Assembly: GCA_029204045.2 (NCBI GenBank)
Contig: CM055069.1
Coordinates: 27,198,825 to 27,262,824, forward strand
Reading direction: 5' to 3'
From: Tillandsia leiboldiana
Lineage: Eukaryota > Streptophyta > Magnoliopsida > Poales > Bromeliaceae
Length of the DNA stretch: 64,000 bases
The translations under genes and the position numbers were made by a program. Every line of letters begins with the position of its first letter. The first letter of the stretch is position 1. Below the pieces are notes generated by a model that made no database searches, was not told the DNA's origin, and saw nothing but the letters and a program-made list of their open reading frames with translations. Shown here in pieces: positions 39,291 to 49,120 of the stretch.

Positions 39291-39935
39291 CAGCCGCCTC
39301 TGCGATGGCGGCGGTGGCGCGACGATCCCCCCCCCGAAACGAAGAACGCCAAAAACAAACCGGGCATACGAAAACCCTAAAAACGGAAAAGCTCACCTTC
39401 GATTCGCTGGAGGAGGAGGAAGAAGAGGATTGCCCATTCCTCGCCTGATCGATCTCGCCGCCAAGGAACAACTTCCTTCCCTCTCCTAGTCTCTCCGCCT
39501 GGATCCCTACGCCGCCGTCTTGAAAAGAGGGAAAATGTGGATTTGGGGATTTTTTTCCTCTTTTCGATCGCACCCGGGTTTGCCCTAACGTATCGAAAGA
39601 AAAACAAAAGGCAGAAAACCTAAGTCCCCAGATCGCAACATAACCCATCGAAATTCAAATGAGGGGTCCAGGTTACCTCAAAAAGCGTGCTAATCGCCAG
39701 CACGGATTCTGACGCGCCCAAACCGATAGCGAACTTCGAAAATCAATTCTGGGAGATCCCGGGGTCGGAATTCGAATCCGATCGCGCCACCGTTCACCAT
39801 TTTGCGAGCTCTAGCACCTAAAAATATCCGCAAACCCCGACGGTCCACCCAGAAATTCTCGATCTTTTAACCCCCGCCGGACCACTAAATCAATAAAATA
39901 AAATAAACTAACCAATTTAGAAGGCGGGTATTACA
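38816..39935 (-). repeat. LTR of gypsy fragment G (E-type LTR, truncated)
   Basis: On the minus strand it starts TGTAATACCCGCC at 39935, directly after the polypurine tract of fragment G. It is nearly the same sequence as 55240-56446. It is cut at 38816, where D3 begins. It contains a CT/GA-rich leader (39400-39480) and a GC-rich tandem block at 38816-39290. The long frames over the GC block in several phases on both strands are a compositional effect, not genes. Confidence 0.8.
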
Positions 39936-39965
39936 TCACTCACCTCTAAAAACAAGTTTCGTCCT
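39936..39965 (-). other. Polypurine tract and GGACGAAAC box of fragment G
   Basis: On the minus strand, CGAGGACGAAACTTGTTTTTAGAGGTGAGTGA leads directly to the LTR start at 39935. The same box precedes the LTRs of D1, C and F. Confidence 0.75.
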
Positions 39966-40001
39966 CGAAACTTAATCCTGGTCCGCAACGAATAGATCTG
40001 G

Positions 40002-40797
40002 CTAGCACTCCCTCATCTTTGACTCCAATTCCCAAGTCGCTTCACGTTCCTCCTGGTTGCTCCAAAGCACCTTCACATAGGGGATCGTCCGGTTGCGCAA
40101 CCTTTTGTCCTCCCGTGCCAGGATCCGCACTGGTGTTTCCTCAAAGCTCAGGTTCTCTCTAAGCTCGACTGCGGTGACGTCGAGTACACGCGATGGGTCA
40201 GGGAGATATCTTCGGAGTATTGAAACATGGAACACGTCGTGTATCCGGTCGAGATTTGGCGGTAGGGCTAGGCGATAGGCCACCGGGCCGATGCGCTCCA
40301 AGATTTCAAATGGCCCCACAAACCGTGGGCTCAACTTGCCTCTCAGCCCGAACCGCTTAATCCCTTTGGATGGCGAGATCCACAGTAGCACATGCTCCCC
40401 CACTTGAAACTCCAAGTCGCGGCGTCTCTGGTCTGCATTGCTCTTTTGTCGACTCTGGGCGTTTAGCAACCGCTGCCTGACGAGGCGCACTTTTCCCTCG
40501 GTCTGTTCTACCAAGTCCGGCCCGAAGAATTTTTGTTCCCCCAAGTCGTCCCAATAGATCGGAGATCGACAACGTCGCCCATATAATGCTTCGTACGACG
40601 CCATATGAATGCTGGCCTGGTAACTGTTGTTGTAGGCGAACTCCATGAGAGGTAGGTAGGGTGACCATCCGTCACCCAAATCAAGTACACAGGCGCGAAG
40701 CATGTCCTCGAGGATCTGGATCACCGTTCAGATTGTCGATCCGTCTGGGGGTGAATGGCTGTGCTGAAGTGCAGTTCGGTCCCAGAGCCCGTTGTAG
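40002..40797 (-). pseudogene. pol: Gypsy integrase C-terminal fragment (G)
   Basis: The last third of a gypsy Pol on the minus strand. It reads LGTELHFSTAIHPQTDRQSER at the top (with a stop after it), then QILEDMLRACVLDLGDGWS, LMEFAYNNSYQASI, YEALYGRRCRSPIYWDDLGE, SPRFVGPFEILERIGPVAYRL and DVFHVSILRRYLPDPS, and ends ATWELESKMREC with a stop where a tyrosine codon is expected. This region normally tethers integrase and guides the insertion site. It is cut at 40797 by a plus-strand LTR. It is closely similar to element C (49121-49890) but is a different copy. Confidence 0.88.
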
Positions 40798-41664
40798 TGT
40801 GAGGATCCGAATTTCCGCAAAAGGATTACTGTTGGATCAGCAGAGCTTCTGCAGTGCGTTTGGCAGCTTCTGGGGGTCTGTACTGTGTATTGGAGGTGTT
40901 TGTGCACAAATTGGACACAAGTGTTGGACTTCGGGCATAAAATGGATCACGTGAGTGATCGGAGGACCCCGTTGAGTGTTTAGAAGTGTTCTCGCGCGGA
41001 ACAGATATCAAAATTGGACTCAGCGCGAAATTTGGGGTAAAAACACTTGTCTGGATGCATTCGACAAATTTTGGAATTAGAATTTGGCAAATCGGACACC
41101 GGATTTAGATTCAGCGCGCGAAAACGGTGAAAATGGACTATCTACTTATATTTTTCGGAGTCCGGATGCAAAAGCATGTTTTTCGAGGCAAGGGGTTACT
41201 GTTCCGGCCGGCGGGCAGCGCCGGCGGCGGCAGGCAGCGGCGGAGCGCCGCGGGCAGCGCGGCGGGCAGAGGTGCGGGCCGCCCGGTCCACGCGGCGGGC
41301 GTGCACCGGGGGCTGGACGCGTGGCGGCTCGGGAGTGGGCCGGTCCGCGGGGCGCGGTCTACGGAGGGCGCGGGGAGTACGGTGGACCGGGCGGGGCCAC
41401 GTGGCGACCGTTGGTTGGCCGGTCCACGTGTGCCCGGTCCACGGAACTGGTGTGGTGGCCTCGGTTTGTGGGCCTGGCAGGTGGCGCAGGCGGCGGGCGC
41501 AGCGCGCACATGGGGCTGTCGGCGCGCTGACCCACGGTTTCCCTTACGTGGGCTTGCCACGCGTCGGCTTCCGCGGTGGGCCACGCGTTGCGCAGTGGGC
41601 GGTGGGTTTGGTTGTGCGGTGTTTGGCGATGACGTGGCGCAACGGGGAGTTTCCGGGCGTGTCA
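40798..41664 (+). repeat. Plus-strand D-related LTR fragment (D4)
   Basis: Starts TGTGAGGATCCGAATTTCC at 40798, shows the GTTTGTGCACAAATTGGACACAAG and GAATTTGGCAAATCGGACACC segments of the D family, then a GC-rich block, and ends near CCGGGCGTGTCA at 41664. It interrupts fragment G. Its last five bases (TGTCA) overlap the first five of the next LTR. No target duplication could be found. Confidence 0.7.
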
Positions 41665-43880
41665 CGCCCCGGAGGTTCTAAAGGAGCGGAAAACGTACCC
41701 ATTTTTTTTCTTAAGTAATTACATGAACCTTGCCTCTGGCGCATATCAGACCCGCCGCATATACAAATTCACTCCCCAAACGGGCGGAGTCTCCATTGTA
41801 TATGCACGGCGTCACAATCAATTCCAATGCTTTAACCATTCCATTCATGACATGCAACTAGGAGAGGATATAGTACATCAAACCCTCACCGCTATCTTAT
41901 ACAGTCTATAGCATAAACCCATGGGTTTTGAAAATCGGTGCCCACACGACACCCAGTTTTCTAAATCGTTTTTGCAAACTCTTTGTGCGGCCATTAACTT
42001 GAAAGGATAAATCCACAGGTTTTAAAATCAGTGCCCACACGACACTTGGTTCGAAAACATCTTTGAAACCGGTTTGTATTTGAAAACAAGCCACAAATAC
42101 ATATCCTATCATTCACTAGTTAATTATAAGAAAGTTCTCCTCCCAACATCCATCAGAAACCACAGTATATGAAACACAGTTGAACTAAACATAGTTATGC
42201 CATAACCAAAAATAACTAAAATAAAGTATCGTTTTACTAACCCTCTTGGCTAGTATCCTCTAACTGATGCCTCACCGTCGTCCCGAATTCCTCCCCTACT
42301 CGAACCTGTCACAGTGTGGGTTGTCAGTGACTGATAGAGTAGAAAGCATGCAAGTAAACGCAATAATAGAATGAACACACCGAATCACCGGAGCATTTAC
42401 TTTTTCCCTCCCCCTCATGTATCGCCAAATCCCTGTTGAAAGTCCCGCTGAGCACCTACCCCAGCTTTCAGAATATTTTGGGCACCAACCCCAATACCGT
42501 ACTCATCTTCATGGTGCCTCCAACCCCTCGACTGCCCAAGTAGCAGCCGCCTCCCCTTGAGGGGTCCGCACTAACCTCCCCTTGTGGGGTACACGGGTAA
42601 ATGACTTACCATCTTTCCGGAAAAATACACCCTCTGCAGTGGCCAAACTGCCGGTGTGCGTGTAAGCAATATGAGTGTTTTAATGCCTTGCGACCTCAGC
42701 CGCTATAACCAGAAAAGTATACCACACCTGCGACCGCAGCCGCTTGATTGAAATAGTAAAGGGATTCACATGCTAGGGGGTTAGTCAAATTATAACCGTA
42801 TCTACTTTATCAAAACGAGTATTCGGAAACGACACCTCACCGGTAATAACCAACACCTACCCACCTTGATTATGCGAAACGCGTATTCCGGAGACTGAAC
42901 CTTGCTCCCTGTTGTCGCCCGGACCTAGAAGTAGTCCTCAAAAGAGCCATGGTCAGACCAACAATATAGTAGTCGATAAACCGAGCTCAAACGACTCAAA
43001 ACACTAAGGACAACTTGACCCGGCGGTGGTGCCCGTGCTCGTCGAGCGACGCGGCCGCCCCCGCGATGTCACGGGTCGTACGGCCACGCGGGCACTAGCC
43101 CCGCGCGGCGTTTGCCGTGACCGCGCGGGCACTAGGGTCGCGCGGCGACGCCCTAGGGTTTCGCGGTGCGACACGTTGGGTAGCAAACGGCTACTCCTAA
43201 ACCTCATGAAAGAACGATACCCAAAAACCGAGCGAAACTATACCAAAATAAAATTAGTTTACCTCTAATCGTAGGGGACGGCTATCCGTTCTCGCTCCCG
43301 GTTTTGGCGCGTTCGTCGGGAGGGTTTGGATCCTTTAGCTTTCACCTTCTTCACCGCCGTTCTCTTTCGATTAGGGTTTCGCCTTTCTTGTTGTTTCCTC
43401 CGGTTAGGGTTTCGTCTTTCTTTTTCTTTTGGGAGAGGATAACAAAATATCTTTTCGTATGACATAACCACTTTGGGTATTTAAAATTCCCAATTAATTA
43501 ATTCCTTAATTAACTAATTCCCCGGTTAATTGATTCTCCTATTAATTAATTCTCCAATTAATTAATTCCGCATTTTAGATTCTTCAGGATAATTCCTTAA
43601 AGATAATACTATACTTTTTCCTCGGAAAGCGTGCCAAATCACTTACGCGGATTTCGATGCACCCCTGGCCATTGCGATCATTTTCTACCCCTTTCCAGGA
43701 GCTCCGTAAGTCGGAATCCGGATCCGATCGCACTGCCATTCACCGTTTTCCGAGCTCTATCGCAGAAAAATACCCGCACCCCCGAATTAACGACTTAAGT
43801 AAACCCGTTACGTTAAATACATCAAACGGAAACTTTATTAGCAGGAGGTATTTAAGTGTTACAAAATCTATGATATTACA
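41660..43880 (-). repeat. 3' LTR of element C
   Basis: On the minus strand TGTAATATCATAG (43880) to CCGGGGCGTGACA (41660). It holds ATTAATTA-rich sequence (43490-43570), a GC-rich stretch (43010-43160), the CACACCGGCAGTTTGGCCAC segment (about 42640) and repeated GTGCCCACACGACACC with AAATCCACAGG or AAACCCATGGG (41910-42060). The U5 part matches the other C-type LTRs at 45768 and 53836. No gene. Confidence 0.75.
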
Positions 43881-43922
43881 CCACTTACCTCTTAAAAGAA
43901 GTTTCGTCCTCGAAACTTAAAC

Positions 43923-43961
43923 TCACTCCTCACTAAATAACTCGGGGTAACACTCTCTCAT
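43923..43961 (-). pseudogene. pol: Last codons of element C pol, separated by the insertion
   Basis: On the minus strand, continuing from 49121, the frame reads MRECYPELFSEE and ends with TGA at 43923. Joined at the CTCAT duplication it gives WELETKMRECYPELFSEE without a gap, which proves the insertion boundaries. Confidence 0.9.
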
Positions 43962-44115
43962 TGTAACGACCCGGCCCACTAGCAACAATAACTCGTTGGG
44001 CCCAAACCACAGCCCAAAATGCTTAAGCCCAGTTATTATTACTAGTGTCCAAGTTTCATATAAACCCAATCACAATTCCATCCACATCCGATGTGGGACT
44101 ATTGGGGGCGTCACA
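43962..44115 (-). repeat. TRIM LTR_B, left copy (154 bp)
   Basis: TGTGACGCCCCCAATAG to GGTCGTTACA on the minus strand, containing AGTCCCACATCGG and a GTTTATATGAAAC TATA-like box. It is the same length as the two copies at 48648-48801 and 48967-49120. Confidence 0.92.
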
Positions 44116-44280
44116 GACTCCCCCCGTTTAGGCCTGACGTCCTCGTCAGCCCAAACACACACACAACAGCCCAAGATCACCAGGCGATGTGAGACTCGTC
44201 TCGCTAGCCCTGTCATCTAGACCCAGGCTCAGCCGAGACTCATCACACACTTCCGGCTGGTTATTGGCTCTGATACCAAA
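44116..44280 (-). mobile_element. TRIM internal region, left copy (165 bp)
   Basis: Minus strand: TTTGGTATCAGAGCC primer-binding site, a GATGAGTCTCGGCTGAGCC segment, AGACGAGTCTCACATCGCC, and a polypurine tract AAACGGGGGGAGTC. It is related to the internal region of the TRIM at 38141. It has no coding capacity. Confidence 0.88.
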
Positions 44281-44781
44281 TGTAACGACCCGGGCCACTG
44301 ACAATAATAACTTGTTCATCCTCTAAGCAAACTGTGAGGCTAGTGCAATATTAACAGTCATCTACTGCTGTGCCATCAGCTGGACGATTACGACAAGAAT
44401 AGTGATTTAACCCTTAACCACTGTAACTGATCCGAGCACTCTGGCTCCATTCAAACATCAAGCCCACAGCCGAAACCATGACCGCGGCTAACCCTGCAAT
44501 AACAACGATCCCAAACCAGAGTGCGTACGACTAATAACCGAAACAACGAGACTCAACTGTGTGAAGCACACCTGAGCTCCAAACCACTATGCCAAATACC
44601 CTGCGCTCTCTCGTGAACACAAGTCATCCTAGGGTTCGTTCCTAACCAAATACCCAGGTATCGGATCGGAAAGGCGGAATTGTGCATTGGAAACTGTGCA
44701 ATTCACGCGCCCGCATGCAAATCGCTAAGGTTAGATCTGCTTCCTCGCCCGCAAGCACACTAGAATTTCTCGAGCGCTACA
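44281..44781 (-). repeat. LTR_A, left copy (501 bp)
   Basis: Minus strand TGTAGCGCTCGAG to GGGTCGTTACA, directly followed by the TRIM internal region. It follows a gypsy-type tail with a GGATGAAAC box. It is about 99 percent identical by eye to 47982-48482, in the opposite orientation. Confidence 0.85.
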
Positions 44782-45767
44782 TCACTCACACCTTAAAAGA
44801 AGTTTCATCCCCAAAACTTAAATACGCCAGGAATCCAATACATGGGGAAGGTGGCCAAACATGTCCGACTTGCGCTTCCCACTGGCCTTGCGCCCCTCGT
44901 GATCTGTACTGCTTCACAATCACAAACTCGCAACCCAAAACCTCAAGACTATGCCTTGGTCATGGGGAGCTGGCGACAAAACCCAGGGAGCACGGTCCTA
45001 CTTCCGTCTTGGCACCCAAGGGGGTGCGACACTCAGATTAGCCTCTACCGCTCGGTCCCAATCCATTGCCCTTCCAAGCACCATACACTGAGCCGAGCTG
45101 CGTACCCCCAGACCAACGATCACATTCCCCACTAGGAGTACTTAAGCTCTAGGTCCGCTCAACAAAAGGAAAAATCAACCCCAAACGAACAAGATTTGCT
45201 AGTCCCGGTGGTCTCTTTTCTCAACCCCAGGGGGAATCCCAAGACCCCCACAACAACACTACTACACGAGCCCAAGCAACACGACTACATAAACGCGACA
45301 ATCGAGCTAAAACGAGAAACAAAACTTAACCCGTACTCACACACCCCACAAGTTAGTTCTAGACTCCGCTAGTATAGCACTTAACCAACTATCTAGAAGA
45401 CGGGACATATACTTTTCCCCCGCTCCCCCGATCACTCGCGTTCTACGCTTCTATGCCTTATTCAATTCATTCATTCGTAGCTAAGTGTGGTATCTCCGTG
45501 GATGTCGGACACTGACTCTGCGTCCCCGGCCGATGATCTAGTACGGGCCATGTCTGTCACACATCACAAGAGTCAACTTTAGACTACCCTACTAACAACA
45601 ACCATAAAGTGAGAGAAAGGACTCAACATTTCCCCCCCCCCCTCAGTCACTCACGTTCTACAGTCCTATGCCCTACCCATTTCATTCGTATGTAGGCATG
45701 TGAGGGTTGTCCACGGATGTCGGCACTAACTGTTGTGATTGAAAGAACTCTCTGATACCATTTAATC
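44782..45767 (-). mobile_element. Gypsy H internal remnant
   Basis: Bounded above by a C-type LTR end and primer-binding site (minus CTCTGATACCA complement at 45750-45760) and below by a GGGGATGAAACTTCTTTTAAGG tail at about 44790-44830. Between them are about 0.9 kb without recognisable gag or pol. It is probably an internally deleted gypsy copy. Only 44782-44957 is repeated in the right arm. Confidence 0.55.
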
Positions 45768-47807
45768 TGTCACGCCCCGGGGGTTTGTTTTAGCGGAAAC
45801 GGTTCATAAAAGTCGAATATTTGACGCGTAAATTTTTTTTTTTTGTTTAAAATAGAACCCCTCTTCCCCGGCACGTGCCCAGACCCGCCACACATACAGG
45901 ATCACTCTGCAAACGGACAGAGTCTCCCCTGTACGTGCACGGCGTAGCGTTCAGTACATGTTCCAACATACACAACCAATCAATCACAACAGTTGTTCAC
46001 AAGCAACCAGTATTCTAAACTAATAAAAGAAGAACATATGGCCGATCAATTTGGAAAGGATAAATCCGCAGTTTTGAAAGAGCGCCTACCCGGCGCTTAC
46101 GTTTTGAAAGCTAGTTTCGAAATCGGCATAAATCAACAAGGTTTGAAAGCGGTGCCCACCCGACACCCAGTTTTGAAATCCTTTCGCAATCCATAAATCC
46201 ACAGGGTTTTGAAACCAGTGCCCACACGACACTTAGATTTTAAAAACGGTTTTCGCAATCTTTTCTTTGGCTTCTGCCTTTTTGATCTTCAAATGGCCAA
46301 TAGAAATAAAAGGAAAAGTAACGCACAAGGGGCACTAAATGCAACCCGTACCGACATCCACGCCGTCCCCACGAGGGTATCGCGAACCTCTCACATAACT
46401 ACAATGCAATGAAAAGCGAGAAAGAAAAGGAAATACAGTCCAGGGTCCCCAGCGACCCAGCTGCTCCTGTCCCGTCCTCACCACCGCCTACCTCTCCCCC
46501 CGTCCGAACCCTGTCACGAAGTGGGATGTCAGTGACGTAAAAGTAATAGAGCAGGAGAATATAATAAAACAAACCGTGAAGACAACCGGAGCAACCACCC
46601 CCTCACGGAGGAAAGGCAACCTGTACACCTGTATCCTGTAATACCCGGACACGTCGGACAACTAAACCGACGGTCCACACCGTACCTGCAGAAACTCGAC
46701 CACGTCGGACAACTAAACCGACGGGTCGCACCGCTCGCACCTCGGCGCCTCAACCCCACCACTAATAAGGGGCCCCACTACGTCACCTCGTGGGTATACA
46801 CGGGTCATAGACCACTTTTCCGGAAAAGCGCACCCTTTGCGGTGGCCAAACCGCGGGTGCGCGTGTGACAGCCTCGAGCCAAATAACCATAACCATCATC
46901 ATGTCAGCATCATAATATATATAACAAAAGTAAAACGGCAACATGTATACTCAAAAGTAAAACTGTAACATATGCGATCGAAAGTAACCCGCTATCATGT
47001 ATAATCAAAGTAAAGGCAATAATACGTGCACTCGAAGGTAGCCCGCCAACATGTAATTATCAAAAGGAAAACGACTGTCGGAAGACCGACGCCAAACACT
47101 ATGACGAAACCCATTAACATGCATAAGCTATCACCCATCAATATTTAACCCCAGTATACTTAGAATTGACCCCGTCCGACATGATAGAGTTAGATGCTAG
47201 GACAAAGAAAATAACACCCACCTAAATGAAGGCCGATCCCGAACTCCCGCTGGACTACCGGGAGGCTGGTGCTGAACTGCTGGGCCCTGAACAGAGACTG
47301 TAGTCAGAACTAGACTCACACATACCCATCCCGACGACACGACAGCAACGTGAAGCTTAAACGGGAGAAAATCGCCGATTTAGCGATCGAAATCCGATTC
47401 CCGGTCAACGAGAACCGTTGGAACCCTAAAGGAAAGTTTAGGAAACATTTATACATTGTTCTAAACAGTATGCAGTGCCAAAATTGCATTTAGACCCCTA
47501 GGGTTTCTAGAATTCACATTTTTAGCGTCATTTGAGCGCTGTTTTCGCTCGTTCTTTCAACTGGAAATTAATTTTGACGAACCGTCACTTCCAGCGGGTG
47601 AAATTTATCTTGCTGAACACCGTGCTCACTCATTTGCGGCAGCACGGGACCCGAGAAAAACTTCGGGCCATAAAATACCTTACTAACATAGCCTTAATGA
47701 ATTTTTTGTTTCTCCGAGTCTTCAAAACCTAAATCTAACGCGAGCATCACGTCCAGTGACCCCAAAACAGCCAGGAATACACTGTCGCGGCTTCTCTAAT
47801 AGCCCGG
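45768..47807 (-). repeat. C-type LTR of gypsy H (approximate upper limit)
   Basis: Starts TGTCACGCCCCGGGGG next to a primer-binding site and shares with the other C-type LTRs the GACCCGCCACACATACAGG, AAAGGATAAATCCGCAG, GTGCCCACACGACAC and GCACCCTTTGCGGTGGCC segments. The upper end is uncertain: its U3 start could not be recognised before the right-arm tail begins near 47808. AT-rich and short tandem TATAATCAAAGTAAA-like segments lie at 46910-47080. No gene. Confidence 0.55.
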
Positions 47808-47981
47808 AACTTAGTTTTGAGGTTTTGGGTTGCGAGTTTGTGATTGTGAAGCAGTACAGATCACGAGGGGCGCAAGGCCAGTGGGAAGCGCAAGTCGGAC
47901 ATGTTTGGCCACCTTCCCCATGTATTGGATTCCTGGCATATTTAAGTTTCGGGGATGAAACTTCTTTTAAGGTGTGAGTGA
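47808..47981 (+). mobile_element. Gypsy tail, right arm
   Basis: Inverted copy of 44782-44957: TTTTGAGGTTTTGGGTTGCG onward to GGGGATGAAACTTCTTTTAAGG, directly before LTR_A. It looks like the end of a gypsy internal region (degraded GGACGAAAC box and polypurine tract). Confidence 0.75.
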
Positions 47982-48482
47982 TGTAGCGCTCGAGAAATTC
48001 TAGTGTGCTTGCGGGCGAGGAAGCAGATCTAACCTTAGCGATTTGCATGCCGGCGCGTGAATTGCACAGTTTCCGATGCACAATTCCGCCTTTCCGATCC
48101 GATACCTGGGTATTTGGTTAGGAACGAACCCTAGGATGACTTGTGTTCACGAGAGAGCGCAGGGTATTTGGCATAGTGGTTTGGAGCTCAGGTGTGCTTC
48201 ACACAGTTGAGTCTCGTTGTTTCGGTTATTAGTCGTACGCACTCTGGTTTAGGATCGTTGTTATTGCAGGGTTAGCCGCGGTCATGGTTTCGGCTGTGGG
48301 CTTGATGTTTGAATGGAGCCAGAGTGCTCGGATCAGTTACAGTGGTTAAGGGTTAAATCACTGTTCTTGTCGTAATCGTCCAGCTGATGGCACAGCAGTA
48401 GATGACTGTTAATATTGCACTAGCCTCACAGTTTGCTTAGAGGATGAACAAGTTATTATTGTCAGTGGCCCGGGTCGTTATA
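47982..48482 (+). repeat. LTR_A, right copy (501 bp)
   Basis: TGTAGCGCTCGAG to GGGTCGTTATA, exactly as long as the left copy, with only a handful of substitutions. It is followed directly by a TRIM primer-binding site. Confidence 0.85.
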
Positions 48483-49120
48483 TTTGGTATCAGAGCCAAT
48501 AACCAGCCGGAAGTGTGTGATGAGTCTCGGCTGAGCCTGGGTCTAGATGACAGGGCTAGCGAGACGAGTCTCACATCGCCTGGTGATCTTGGGCTGTTGT
48601 GTGTGTGTTTGGGCTGACGAGGACGTCAGGCCTAAACGGGGGGAGTCTGTGACGCCCCCAATAGTCCCACATCGGATGTGGATGGAATTGTGATTGGGTT
48701 TATATGAAACTTGGACACTAGTAATAATAACTGGGCTTAAGCATTTTGGGCTGTGGTTTGGGCCCAACGAGTTATTGTTGCTAGTGGGTCGGGTCGTTAC
48801 ATTTGGTATCAGAGCCAATAACCAGCCGGAAGTGTGCGGCAAGTCTCGGCTGAGCCTGGGTCTAGATGACAGGGCTAACGAGACGAGTCTCACATCGCCT
48901 GGTGATCTTGGGCTTGTGTGTGTGTGTTTGGGCTGACGAGGACGTTAGGCCTAAACGGGGGGAGTCTGTGACGCCCCCAATAGTCCCACATCGGATGTGG
49001 ATGGATTTGTGATTGGGTTTATATGAGACTTGGACACTAGTAATAATAACTGGGCTTAAGCATTTTGGGCTGTGGTTTGGGCCCAACGAGTTATTATTGC
49101 TAGTGGGCCGGGTCGTTACA
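48483..49120 (+). mobile_element. Tandem TRIM: internal, LTR_B, internal, LTR_B
   Basis: Internal region 48483-48647 (165 bp), LTR_B 48648-48801 (154 bp), internal 48802-48966 (165 bp), LTR_B 48967-49120 (154 bp). Each internal region starts TTTGGTATCAGAGCC and ends AAACGGGGGGAGTC. The repeated LTR-internal unit indicates recombination between LTRs, as in the large array at the start of the window. There is no 5S sequence in this TRIM. Confidence 0.92.

Larger units (their letters stand above)
43962..49120. mobile_element. 5.16-kb composite insertion with inverted LTR ends (TSD CTCAT)
   Basis: CTCAT occurs at 43957-43961 and 49121-49125, and removal of 43962-49120 plus one copy restores the element C reading frame exactly. 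The left end is TGTAACGACCCGG and the right end CCGGGTCGTTACA: both outer ends are the 3' (U5) end of the same 154-bp LTR, in opposite orientations. From the left (minus strand): LTR_B, 165-bp TRIM internal region, 501-bp LTR_A, gypsy tail. From the right (plus strand): LTR_B, TRIM internal, LTR_B, TRIM internal, LTR_A, gypsy tail. The centre holds part of a minus-strand gypsy element (H). A normal LTR element has direct, not inverted, LTRs. Confidence 0.85.
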
